A DNA stretch of 64,000 nucleotides from Bradyrhizobium sp. NFR13 (GTDB lineage: Bacteria > Pseudomonadota > Alphaproteobacteria > Rhizobiales > Xanthobacteraceae): positions 124,001-188,000 of the forward strand of contig NZ_FOTP01000003.1 of NCBI RefSeq assembly GCF_900114605.1. Reading direction: 5' to 3'. The first letter of the stretch is position 1, and each line of letters opens with the position of its first letter. The notes under the pieces are model-generated. The model searched no databases and was not told where the DNA came from. It saw only the letters and a list, made by a program, of their open reading frames with translations. Below are positions 38,326 to 46,729 of this stretch, piece by piece. Made by a program: the position numbers and the translations under genes.

Positions 38326-39315
38326 TCAGTTCTTGTAGATCTTGTCGAACACGCCGCCGTCGGCAAAGTGCTCGCTCTGCGCCTTGGTCCAACCTCCGAA
38401 CACATCGTCGATCGTAAACAGATCGACCTTGGCGAAGGAAGCCTCGTACTTCTTGGCAATATCGGCGTCACGCGGACGGTAGAAATTGCGTGCGGCGATC
38501 TCCTGGCCTTCCTTAGTGTACCAGTATTTCAGGTAAGCCTCGACAGCGGCCTTGGTACCTTTCTTGTCAGCAACGGTATCAACGACGGCGACCGGCGGCT
38601 CGGCGAGAATTGAAAGCGACGGCGCCACGATCTCGAACTTGTCCTTGCCGAATTCCTGGATTGCCAGATATGCCTCATTTTCCCAGGCCAGCAACACGTC
38701 GCCGACGCCGCGCTGGACGAAGGTGATGGTTGAGCCACGTGCGCCGGTGTCGAGAACCGGAACGTTCTTGAAGATGTTCCCGACGAATTCCTTGGCCTTG
38801 TCCTGCGATCCATATTTTTTAAGAGCATAACCCCAGGCACCGAGATAGTTCCAGCGCGCGCCGCCAGAAGTCTTCGGATTCGGCGTGATGACGCTGACGC
38901 CGCTCTTGATCAGATCGTCCCAGTCCTTGATGGCCTTGGGGTTACCCTTGCGCACCAGGAACACGATGGTCGATGTATAGGGAGACGAATTCTGCGCCAG
39001 GCGCTTCTGCCAATCCTTCGCCAGCAAGCCCTTATTGGCGATTGCATCGATGTCATAGGCGAGCGCGAGGGTGACCACATCGGCCTGCAGACCATCGATC
39101 ACAGAGCGCGCCTGCGCCCCAGAGCCGCCATGCGACTGCTTGATCTCGACACTCTTGCCGGTTTCTTTCTGATATGCAGCAGCGAACGATTTGTTGAACT
39201 CGACATAGAGCTCACGTGTCGGGTCATACGAAACGTTGAGCAGCGAAATATCTGCCGCGTGCGCCGATCCTGCAATCAAGAGACCCGCGATGACGGGAAG
39301 AATACGACGGACCAT
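38326..39315 (-). CDS. sbp: Sulfate-binding protein (first copy)
   Basis: 329 residues with a signal peptide (cleavage near AHAA). Motifs [13 protein letters not shown] and [14 protein letters not shown] match Sbp/CysP periplasmic sulfate receptors. ATG 39315 (MVRRILP) is chosen over ATG 39327 because a GGAG lies six bases upstream of 39315 and is part of the longer open frame. First gene of sbp-cysT-cysW-cysA, with a possible promoter at 39364-39392. Confidence 0.94.
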   Translation of the reverse strand: MVRRILPVIAGLLIAGSAHAADISLLNVSYDPTRELYVEFNKSFAAAYQKETGKSVEIKQSHGGSGAQARSVIDGLQADVVTLALAYDIDAIANKGLLAKDWQKRLAQNSSPYTSTIVFLVRKGNPKAIKDWDDLIKSGVSVITPNPKTSGGARWNYLGAWGYALKKYGSQDKAKEFVGNIFKNVPVLDTGARGSTITFVQRGVGDVLLAWENEAYLAIQEFGKDKFEIVAPSLSILAEPPVAVVDTVADKKGTKAAVEAYLKYWYTKEGQEIAARNFYRPRDADIAKKYEASFAKVDLFTIDDVFGGWTKAQSEHFADGGVFDKIYKN

Positions 39316-39363
39316 TTTGATCTCCATCCAACCTTACAACACGATCGTCATGAGGTGGGGGGC

Positions 39364-39392
39364 AAAATCTTGAAGAAGTACCGCTAAGTCAA
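39364..39392 (-). promoter_or_regulatory. Possible promoter of sbp-cysTWA
   Basis: Read on the - strand: TTGACT (39387-39392), a 17-base spacer and GATTTT (39364-39369), 49 bases upstream of the sbp start. The -35 is good, the -10 matches at three of six positions. Confidence 0.35.
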
Positions 39393-39523
39393 CGAAACCA
39401 GATTCCAATGTTGGCGGCATGACGGCAGCAATGTGCTATGAATATGCCTCCGCACGGATACCGTATCGCGCGCTGGTCATTTGTCATCAGCCAACGCTGC
39501 AAAAGCCTTCAGCATGCGGCGAA

Positions 39524-40036
39524 TTAGCGCGCGTTCTCCGCGTGGCGCAATTGCATGCGCTGATGCAGCGCCGTAATGCGGCCATCGCCGGTGGGCTGAT
39601 AGAACACCGTGTAGCGTTTCACCGTGGCTGCGAAGGCTTCTGCATCGGCATCCTTCTTCACCTCGAACGAATCGAAACCGGCGCGCAGCATGATGACGAA
39701 CTGGTCGCGCAACACCTGGCCGGTTGCTCGTAATTCGCCCTTGTATTTGTAGCGCTCGCGCAACAGACGCGCCTGACTGTAGGCACGGCCGTCACGGAAC
39801 GACGGGAAAACCAGCGCGACCACCGCGAGCTTGTCGAGATAGGGCACCAGCTCTTCCGGATCGCGGTTGTTCGGCCAGATCACGCCGGTCGGGCCACTGC
39901 GCTTCAACAGCGCCTCCGGGTCGGCGAGAAAACGCGCGGCCGGAATCAACGCCGCCCCCTCGACCGGAATCTCCGCATCGTCGGCCACTTGAATATAGCC
40001 GTCGGCAACGATCTTGCCTTGCTTAACGAGTGGCAT
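39524..40036 (-). CDS. DUF934 family protein, sulfite reductase cluster
   Basis: 170 residues. The motif FPSFRDGRAYSQARLLRER is the mark of DUF934, a family encoded beside cysI/cysH in proteobacteria. It is thought to help sulfite reduction but has no proved activity. ATG 40036 lies inside the end of cysI (overlap of 14 bases), so it is translated from the same message. The larger open frame to 40162 is not used because its upstream part is antisense-like in composition. Confidence 0.85.
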   Translation of the reverse strand: MPLVKQGKIVADGYIQVADDAEIPVEGAALIPAARFLADPEALLKRSGPTGVIWPNNRDPEELVPYLDKLAVVALVFPSFRDGRAYSQARLLRERYKYKGELRATGQVLRDQFVIMLRAGFDSFEVKKDADAEAFAATVKRYTVFYQPTGDGRITALHQRMQLRHAENAR

Positions 40037-41678
40037 AAACGCGCTCCTTGAACGGCTCGACGCCGAGGCGTTCGACAGTCTGGACAAACAATTCATCCGG
40101 CCGGGCACGCAGTGCCAGATAGGCTTCGACGATATCCTCAATAACGTCAGCAACCTCGGCAAAGGGCACTGCCGGTCCGATCAGGGTGCCGACCACGGCA
40201 TGCTCGTCGGCACGGCCACCGATTGTGATCTGGAAGAATTCCTCGCCGTTCTTCTCGACGCCGAGAATACCGATATGGCCGACATGGTGATGGCCGCAGG
40301 CATTGATGCAGCCGGAGATGTTGATATGCAGCCGACCGATCAGCTCCGCGAGATCGTTATTGGCGAAACGCCGCGTTAGTTCCTGCGCGATCGGGATCGA
40401 ACGCGTATTAGCCAGCGAGCAGTAGTCCAGGCCAGGGCACGCGATGATGTCGGTGACCAGATTGACGTTCGGCGTTGCGAGACCGAGCTTGTCCAGCTGC
40501 CGCCATAGTGCGGGCAGATCGCGCCTGGCCACACTCGGGAGTGCCAGATTTTGCTCATGGCCCACGCGGATTTCGCCGAACGAGTATTTGTCAGCAAGAT
40601 CGGCGACCGCATCCATCTGGTCGGCCGTGGCATCGCCGGGCGGGCCGCCCACCGGCTTCAACGACAATGTCACGATGGCGTAGCCGGTCCGCTGATGCGG
40701 CGCGACCGAGTTCTTGAGCCAACGTGCAAAATGCGGATCGGCCGACGCAGCCGTTAACTCGTCCGGCGTATCGGAGAGCTTCTGATAGTGCGGATAGCTG
40801 AAGCGCGAGCGGATATCCTCGACCACCTCGCTGTCCAGCGTCAGCGCGCTGTCACGCGTCGCCAGCCATTCATCTTCGACCTCGGCGGCGAATTTCTCGA
40901 TGCCCAACTCATGAACCAGAATCTTGATACGCGCCTTGTAGATATTGTCGCGGCGGCCGTACTGATTATAGACGCGCAGGATGGACTCGACGTAGCTCAG
41001 AATGTCGCGGCCGTGCACGAACGGCTTGATCACCCTGCCGATGAATGGCGTGCGACCGAGGCCACCGCCGACCAACACCTCGAAGCCAGTCTCGCCGGCC
41101 TCGTTCTTGTGAATTCGCAGCCCAATGTCATGCACCTTGATTGCCGCGCGATCATAGGCCGATGCAGTGATCGCAATCTTGAACTTGCGAGGCAGGAACG
41201 AGAATTCCGGATGCATGGTCGAATACTGCCGCAGCAATTCCGCCCAGATGCGTGGATCCTCGACCTCGCCCGGCGCGACACCTGCCCATTGATCGGTGGT
41301 GACGTTGCGCGTGCAATTGCCCGAGGTCTGCATCGCGTGGATGCCGACCGAAGCAAGATCTTCCAGCGCATCCGGCAGATCGGCGAGCTTGATCCAATTG
41401 AACTGGATGTTCTGCCGCGTGGTGAAGTGGCCGTAGCCGCGGTCATAACGTCGCGCCACATGCGCCATCTTGCGCAGTTGCGGCGATGACAGCGTGCCAT
41501 AGGGAATGGCGACGCGGAACATATAGGCGTGAAGCTGAAGATAGACGCCGTTCATCAACCGCAGCATCTTGAACTCATCTTCGGTGAGCTCACCTGCAAG
41601 GCGGCGTTTCACTTGATCGCGGAATTCCGAGACACGCTCATTGATCAGCGTGCGATCGATTTCATCATAAGCATACAT
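40023..41678 (-). CDS. cysI: Siroheme nitrite/sulfite reductase (CysI)
   Basis: 551 residues. The [4Fe-4S]-siroheme site is visible: CPGLDYC (C-x5-C) and CINAC (C-x3-C) near the C-terminus; the substrate Arg/Lys loop is near HFTTRQNIQ at the N-terminus and TSGNCTRNVT. Two ferredoxin-like halves are complete. It reduces sulfite to sulfide; whether it takes electrons from ferredoxin or a flavoprotein CysJ is not shown, since no cysJ is here. Gene order cysG-DUF2849-cysI-DUF934 suggests sulfite rather than nitrite as substrate. Confidence 0.92.
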   Translation of the reverse strand: MYAYDEIDRTLINERVSEFRDQVKRRLAGELTEDEFKMLRLMNGVYLQLHAYMFRVAIPYGTLSSPQLRKMAHVARRYDRGYGHFTTRQNIQFNWIKLADLPDALEDLASVGIHAMQTSGNCTRNVTTDQWAGVAPGEVEDPRIWAELLRQYSTMHPEFSFLPRKFKIAITASAYDRAAIKVHDIGLRIHKNEAGETGFEVLVGGGLGRTPFIGRVIKPFVHGRDILSYVESILRVYNQYGRRDNIYKARIKILVHELGIEKFAAEVEDEWLATRDSALTLDSEVVEDIRSRFSYPHYQKLSDTPDELTAASADPHFARWLKNSVAPHQRTGYAIVTLSLKPVGGPPGDATADQMDAVADLADKYSFGEIRVGHEQNLALPSVARRDLPALWRQLDKLGLATPNVNLVTDIIACPGLDYCSLANTRSIPIAQELTRRFANNDLAELIGRLHINISGCINACGHHHVGHIGILGVEKNGEEFFQITIGGRADEHAVVGTLIGPAVPFAEVADVIEDIVEAYLALRARPDELFVQTVERLGVEPFKERVYATR

Positions 41679-41690
41679 AATTCAGGTGCC

Positions 41691-42005
41691 TTAAGCCGAA
41701 GCCGGAAGGTCAATGGTGACGCCCTTGCGGCGAATCTGTTCACGGAGATTGCCCGGCTCGACAGTGCCATTGTCGTTCACGGCGACCGGCGCGATATAGG
41801 GACCAATGGCGCCAACGTCATCAGCTGTGGATTCAGCAAGCAGCGCACGCGCATCATCGGCAGTGCGCACGATGGCAGCCTGTGCGAGATCGGTGGTCCA
41901 ACCATTATGGGCATCGCGATAAATCACCACGCCGTCCCAGGTGCGGTTGGCAGTCACCACCGACGGGCCGGTGATCTTGATTTTCTGTTGCAGCGGAGAG
42001 GTCAT
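41691..42005 (-). CDS. DUF2849 family protein
   Basis: 104 residues starting MTSPLQQKIKITGPSVVTANR. It matches DUF2849, a small alphaproteobacterial family found between cysG and cysI. Start ATG 42005 overlaps the cysG stop by four bases (ATGA), and 12 bases separate it from cysI. No metal or cofactor motif is visible. Its fixed place suggests a helper role in sulfite reductase or siroheme handling. Confidence 0.85.
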   Translation of the reverse strand: MTSPLQQKIKITGPSVVTANRTWDGVVIYRDAHNGWTTDLAQAAIVRTADDARALLAESTADDVGAIGPYIAPVAVNDNGTVEPGNLREQIRRKGVTIDLPASA

Positions 42006-43438
42006 TCGGCAGCCACCAATAAATCTGAAACGAGCTTGTTGATCTGAGCGGCGCGCCACGGCGCGGAATGCGCCACGACATCGCCAATGATGAGAACCGC
42101 CGGGCCGCCCTCGATCTGGTCAACCAACGCCGGAAGGTCTTCGAGAACGCCGACGGCCGCCTGCGCGTCGGGTCGTGTGACGCGCGCGAATACGCCAACA
42201 GGTGTTTGCGGCGATCGGCCAGCAGCAAGAAGCCCCGTACGGATCGCAGGGGCGGCCGTCATCCCCATGTAGACGACAACGGTCATCTTCACGTCGGTGA
42301 GGACGGACCAGTCGACCTTGTCGGCATCCTTTTCCTTATGCGCGGTGAGGAAAGTGATGCGCAGCGCCTCGCCACGATAGGTGAGCGGCGTTTCAAACAT
42401 CGCGGCGGCGCCGAGGCCCGCGGTAATGCCGGGAATGACCGAGTAGGACACGCCGGCATCGCGGAGAAATTCGATCTCCTCGCCGCCGCGGCCGAAGATG
42501 AAGGGATCGCCGCCCTTGAGGCGCACGGCGCGCTGACCAGCCCGCGCGGCCTCCACCAGCAATGTATTGGTGGCGCTTTGACCAATCCCGGGCTTGCCGA
42601 TGCGACGGCCGACTGGAACGCGTGACGCATCGCGACGGATGCGGTCGAGGATCTCTGGCGAGACCAGCTCGTCATAGAAAACGACATCGGCGTCCTGCAG
42701 CGCGCGCAGTGCCTTGATGGTAAGTAGATCGGGATCGCCGGGACCGGCGCCGACGAGCGTGACATGGCCTTTGGCCGTGCCTTCGGCTGTCGCCCCCGCG
42801 AAAGCAGATGGATCGGGAATTGCTGTGAGAGCCTGCTCAGCTTCCTGAATTTGCCCGGCGAGCACCTTGGTCCCGATCGGACCATCGACGATGCGCTCCC
42901 AGAACCGACGGCGCAGCGGCGCCTCGGAAATCTTTGCATTGATCGGCTGACGCCAGCGCCCGATGAAGCCGGCGAGATCGCCGATCCGCGCCGGCAGCAT
43001 CGCCTCGATCTTTTCGCGCACACGCCGCGCCACCACTGGCGACGCGCCGCCGGTTCCGACGGCGACAACTACATCGCCGCGATCGACGATGGCCGGAAAG
43101 ATGAAAGTGGAGTGCGCGAGCTCATCCATTACATTGACGGGCACGCCGCTCGCTTTGGCGCGCGCAGCCACCGCGCGGCCGAGTTCACCGGCACCGGCGC
43201 ATAGCACGGCGATGACCCCCGAGAGATCAGCGGTCACCGGATCGCCCTCGACATGCTCGATGTGCGCCAAGCTCTCGGCATCCAGCCCGGCCGTGTCACG
43301 ATTGCCGTCCGTCGCGTACCAGCGAATCCGCGCACCGGCTGCCAGCAGCAGCCTCAGCTTGGCGCGCACGAGTTCGCCCTGGCCGACAACAACGATCGGC
43401 CCGGTCTGCAAATCGAGGAAGACAGGCAGAAACCGCAT
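42002..43438 (-). CDS. cysG: Siroheme synthase (uroporphyrinogen methyltransferase / dehydrogenase / chelatase)
   Basis: 478 residues. The N-terminal half is the precorrin-2 dehydrogenase/ferrochelatase (GPIVVVGQGELVRAK at the start; TGGASPVVARRVREKIE). The C-terminal half is the SAM-dependent methyltransferase, with VTLVGAGPGDPDLLTIKALR and FGRGGEE. It makes siroheme from uroporphyrinogen III for the downstream CysI. The NAD loop reads GQGELVR, a variant of G-x-G-x-x-A. First gene of the operon, divergent from the second sbp. Confidence 0.93.
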   Translation of the reverse strand: MRFLPVFLDLQTGPIVVVGQGELVRAKLRLLLAAGARIRWYATDGNRDTAGLDAESLAHIEHVEGDPVTADLSGVIAVLCAGAGELGRAVAARAKASGVPVNVMDELAHSTFIFPAIVDRGDVVVAVGTGGASPVVARRVREKIEAMLPARIGDLAGFIGRWRQPINAKISEAPLRRRFWERIVDGPIGTKVLAGQIQEAEQALTAIPDPSAFAGATAEGTAKGHVTLVGAGPGDPDLLTIKALRALQDADVVFYDELVSPEILDRIRRDASRVPVGRRIGKPGIGQSATNTLLVEAARAGQRAVRLKGGDPFIFGRGGEEIEFLRDAGVSYSVIPGITAGLGAAAMFETPLTYRGEALRITFLTAHKEKDADKVDWSVLTDVKMTVVVYMGMTAAPAIRTGLLAAGRSPQTPVGVFARVTRPDAQAAVGVLEDLPALVDQIEGGPAVLIIGDVVAHSAPWRAAQINKLVSDLLVAAE

Positions 43439-43740
43439 ACATACTCCGCTGCCCCTAAATCCGGGGTTGACTGGAATTATATTCTATATATGTCTCGATA
43501 ACGAGGCGCAAAGAGAAGATTTTATCTTCTTCGAGGCGTTCTAACTATAGAATTTTTACCCTCAAACACCAAGCGTCGTAGATGCTTCTTCTCAATAACG
43601 GTCGGCCGATGCAGGAGTTGCATGAAACCGGACCTGCGCCCGCCCTCCGTTACGCAGCAAATTCCGGACCGTTTGCCAGGCAAAACGCCGCAGCCGCCGC
43701 TCCCGGCCATCCGATCGCTCTCACTCACAGGGGACTTCAC
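43439..43740. promoter_or_regulatory. 302-base divergent control region, cysG / second sbp
   Basis: AT-rich compared with its surroundings. On the + strand TTGACT (43467-43472) is followed 16 bases later by TATGTC. An inverted repeat ATTCTATA (43481-43488) / TATAGAAT (43546-43553) and a palindrome GAAGAT-TTT-ATCTTC (43515-43529) lie between. These could be operators for sulfur control by a LysR-type (CysB/Cbl) or other regulator; the regulator is not in the window. A GTG-start frame upstream of 43741 is not coding. Confidence 0.5.
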
Positions 43741-44742
43741 GTGAACCGTTTCATTATTGCTCTCGCCGCCGGGCTCGGCATTTTCGCGACTGCCCCTGCC
43801 CAGGCGCAGACGCCGACTACGCTGCTCAATGTCTCCTATGATATCTCCCGGGAGCTCTATGCCGAGATCAACACCGCCTTCCTCAAGCAATGGAAGGCCA
43901 AAACTGGCCAGGACATCACCATCAACCAGTCGCATAACGGCTCGTCGCGCCAGGCGCGCTCGATCCTCGAAGGCCTCGAGGCCGATGTGGTGACCTTCAA
44001 CCAGGTCACTGACGTGCAGGTGCTGTATGATCGCGGCAAGCTCATTCCAACCGATTGGGCCAAGCGGCTCCCGAATAATTCCTCGCCTTACTACTCGCTA
44101 CCGGCCTTCCTGGTGCGCGCCGGCAATCCAAAGGGCATCAAGGACTGGGACGATCTGGTGAAGCCGGGCGTGCAAGTGATCTTCCCGAACCCGAAGACCT
44201 CAGGCAATGCGCGCTACACCTATCTGGCCGCCTATGCCTTCGCGAAGAACAAATATGGTGCAGACAAGGCCGACGACTTTATCAAGAAGCTGTTCGCCAA
44301 TGTGCCAGTGTTCGACACCGGCGGCCGCGCCGCCACCACGACCTTCGTCGAGCGCGGCACCGGCGATGTACTGATCACCTTCGAGGCCGAGACCTCGTCG
44401 ATCCGCGACCTCGCCGGCAAGGACAAGTATGAAGTGGTGGTGCCACCAACCAGCGTGCTCGCCGAATTCCCGGTGACCGTCGTCGACAAATATGCCGACA
44501 AACACGGCACGAAGGCACTCGCGACCGCCTATCTTGAATTCCTGTATTCGCCGGAAGGCCAGGACATCGAAGCCAAGGGCTATAATCGCGTCACCGACAA
44601 GACCGTGATGGCGAAGTACAAGGACAAATTCCCGGAAGTGAAACTGTACCGCGTCGAGGACGAATTCGGCGGCTGGGACAAACTGAATGCCGAACACCTC
44701 AATCCCGGCGCGAAGCTGGACACGCTGTTCGGCGGGAAGTGA
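43741..44742 (+). CDS. Sulfate-binding protein (second copy)
   Basis: 333 residues; signal peptide with cleavage near AQAQ (about 23). Shares LLNVSYDISRELYAEIN and NPKTSGNARYTYLAAY with the first Sbp, but differs by many substitutions, so it is a paralogue, not a fresh copy. GTG 43741 is supported by AGGGGA six bases upstream; the frame is open further upstream without similarity. Heads a sbp-cysT-cysW set that lacks cysA. Confidence 0.92.
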   Translation: MNRFIIALAAGLGIFATAPAQAQTPTTLLNVSYDISRELYAEINTAFLKQWKAKTGQDITINQSHNGSSRQARSILEGLEADVVTFNQVTDVQVLYDRGKLIPTDWAKRLPNNSSPYYSLPAFLVRAGNPKGIKDWDDLVKPGVQVIFPNPKTSGNARYTYLAAYAFAKNKYGADKADDFIKKLFANVPVFDTGGRAATTTFVERGTGDVLITFEAETSSIRDLAGKDKYEVVVPPTSVLAEFPVTVVDKYADKHGTKALATAYLEFLYSPEGQDIEAKGYNRVTDKTVMAKYKDKFPEVKLYRVEDEFGGWDKLNAEHLNPGAKLDTLFGGK

Positions 44743-44753
44743 ACCACAAACTC

Positions 44754-44783
44754 CGTCATGGCCGGCTTAACCCGGCCATGACG
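44754..44783. repeat. Palindromic intergenic element after second sbp
   Basis: Perfect 12-bp stem CGTCATGGCCGG / CCGGCCATGACG with a 6-base loop (44754-44765, 44772-44783). This GGCCGG-centred palindrome is like dispersed intergenic repeats in Bradyrhizobium genomes and may act as an mRNA-stabilising or attenuating hairpin between sbp and cysT. Confidence 0.55.
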
Positions 44784-44884
44784 TGGGGAGAGGACGAGCG
44801 CCTGCATTAGACGACCGCCCCGCATTCCTTTTCCGCGCAAATCGTCTAAGAGAGGCCCCAACGGCTTCACACACGGACCTTCCC

Positions 44885-45712
44885 TTGCGACGTAGCGTCA
44901 TTCCAGGTTTCGGGCTCTCGTTCGGCATTACGCTCTTTTATCTCGGAGCGATCGTGCTGCTGCCGCTGTGTGCGCTGATCCTGAAGGCGTCCGATGTCGG
45001 CCTCGCGCAATTGTGGACCATCCTGTCTTCGCCGCGCACGTTGTCGGCCATCCGTGTCACCGTGACGATGGCGCTCGCGGCCACCGCATTCAACGCCATC
45101 TATGGACTACTGCTGGCCTGGGTGCTGGCGCGCTACGAATTTCCCGGCAAGCGTGTTCTCGATGCGCTGGTCGACGTGCCCTTTGCATTGCCGACCGCGG
45201 TGGCCGGTCTCGCACTGACGGCGCTGTTTTCCAAGAAAGGCTGGCTTGGCGCACCGCTCGATGCACTTGGCATCCAGGTTGCTTACGCACCGCTCGGCAT
45301 CGCCATCGCAATGGCCTTTACCAGCATTCCCTTCGTGGTGCGCACAGTACAGCCGGTGATCGAGGATCTCGGCTCCGATGTGGAGGAAGCCGGCCGCTCG
45401 CTTGGCGCCAACGACCTGCAGATCCTTTGGCGCGTGATCTTTCCGGCAATCTTCCCGGCCTTCCTGGCCGGCTGCTCGCTGTCCTTCGCACGCAGCCTCG
45501 GCGAATTCGGCGCGGTGATCTTCATCGCCGGCAACCAGCCGATGAAGACTGAGATCGTTGCCTTGCTGACCTATATTCGGCTCGAGGAATACAACTACCA
45601 GGCCGCCGCCGCGATTGCCGTGGCTATGCTGGCGATGGCGTTTGCGATGCTGATCGTCACCAATGCGGTGCAGGCCTGGAACTTGCGCTATCTCGGCCGG
45701 GGAGACGCATGA
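44885..45712 (+). CDS. Sulfate ABC transporter permease CysT (second copy)
   Basis: 275 residues, six spans. EAA loop DVEEAGRSLGANDLQILWRV and DVPFALPTAVAGLAL match CysT. I chose TTG 44885 (MRRSVIPGFGLSFG); GTG 44783 would begin inside the palindrome and add 34 unlike residues. It runs into cysW2 with an ATGA overlap. It must use an ATPase encoded elsewhere, most simply the CysA at 35.5 kb. Confidence 0.85.
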   Translation: MRRSVIPGFGLSFGITLFYLGAIVLLPLCALILKASDVGLAQLWTILSSPRTLSAIRVTVTMALAATAFNAIYGLLLAWVLARYEFPGKRVLDALVDVPFALPTAVAGLALTALFSKKGWLGAPLDALGIQVAYAPLGIAIAMAFTSIPFVVRTVQPVIEDLGSDVEEAGRSLGANDLQILWRVIFPAIFPAFLAGCSLSFARSLGEFGAVIFIAGNQPMKTEIVALLTYIRLEEYNYQAAAAIAVAMLAMAFAMLIVTNAVQAWNLRYLGRGDA

Positions 45713-46599
45713 TGTCGCATCCGACGAGTGAACGTGCCCATACCGAATGGATGGTGACGCCCGTCGGTGCCGGTCCGATGACACGCCGCGTGGTACTTGG
45801 CATCGTCGCGATCCTCACATTGCTGTTCCTGATCGCGCCGCTGGCGCTAATCTTCAGTTCAGCACTGTCACAAGGCATCGGCACGTTTTTCAACAGCCTC
45901 ACCGAGCCCGGTACACAGCATGCGATCTTCCTGACTGTCGTCACCGCTCTGATCGCCGTGCCGATCAATATCGTATTCGGCCTCGCCGCGGCATGGACGG
46001 TGACGAAATTCACCTTCCCCGGCCGCACGCTGCTCATCTCGCTGATAGAACTGCCCTACTCCATCTCGCCGATCGTCGCCGGCGTTGCCTATATCTTTGT
46101 CTACGGCTCGCAGGGCCTGTTCGGCCCGCTAATCGAAGCCATGGGCATCAAGGTGATGTTCGCACTGCCGGCGATCGTGCTGGCAAGCATGTTTGTCACC
46201 GCGCCCTTCGTCGCACGTGAACTGATCCCGCTGATGCAGGTGCAGGGCACCGACGAGGAGGAAGCCGCCGTCACGCTCGGCGCGTCGGGCTTCGCGACAT
46301 TCCTGCGCGTCACGCTGCCCAATGTGCGCTGGGCGGTGCTCTATGGCGCGATCCTGTGCAATGCCCGCGTAATGGGCGAATTCGGCGCGGTCTCCGTCGT
46401 ATCCGGCAATATCCGCGGCCAGACCACGACGCTGCCGCTGCAGATCGAACTTCTGTATCAGGACTATAATGTCGCCGGCGCCTTCGCCGCGGCGACGGTG
46501 CTGACTGCGGTGGCGCTACTGACCATCGTCATCAAGGTGCTGCTGGAGCGCCTCTCGCCCGATCACGCGCAAGCCCCGGCCCGTCCGCCCGGCCACTGA
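45709..46599 (+). CDS. Sulfate ABC transporter permease CysW (second copy)
   Basis: 296 residues, six spans; EAA loop QGTDEEEAAVTLGASGF and the segment ELPYSISPIVAGVAY. Start ATG 45709 overlaps the cysT2 stop by four bases; ATG 45712 is the alternative. No ATPase gene follows, and malate synthase begins 130 bases on with its own start signal. Confidence 0.93.
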   Translation: MMSHPTSERAHTEWMVTPVGAGPMTRRVVLGIVAILTLLFLIAPLALIFSSALSQGIGTFFNSLTEPGTQHAIFLTVVTALIAVPINIVFGLAAAWTVTKFTFPGRTLLISLIELPYSISPIVAGVAYIFVYGSQGLFGPLIEAMGIKVMFALPAIVLASMFVTAPFVARELIPLMQVQGTDEEEAAVTLGASGFATFLRVTLPNVRWAVLYGAILCNARVMGEFGAVSVVSGNIRGQTTTLPLQIELLYQDYNVAGAFAAATVLTAVALLTIVIKVLLERLSPDHAQAPARPPGH

Positions 46600-46729
46600 T
46601 CCCTTCAGGGGACTTCTCACCGGGTAGCCTTAGCGTTAAAAGGTCCCATGGGCGCCGCGGTTTGGCGCCGTTTATGCTTATACTCCCTGAAATTAGAGCA
46701 GAATTGCCGCTTCTCGCGAGAAAGACACC

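Noticed and set aside
41691-42059. Longer start for the DUF2849 gene
   Set aside because: The added residues are antisense-like and the ATG at 42005 fits the ATGA overlap with cysG.
44783-44884. Upstream GTG start for cysT2
   Set aside because: It begins inside a palindromic repeat and adds 34 residues unlike CysT.
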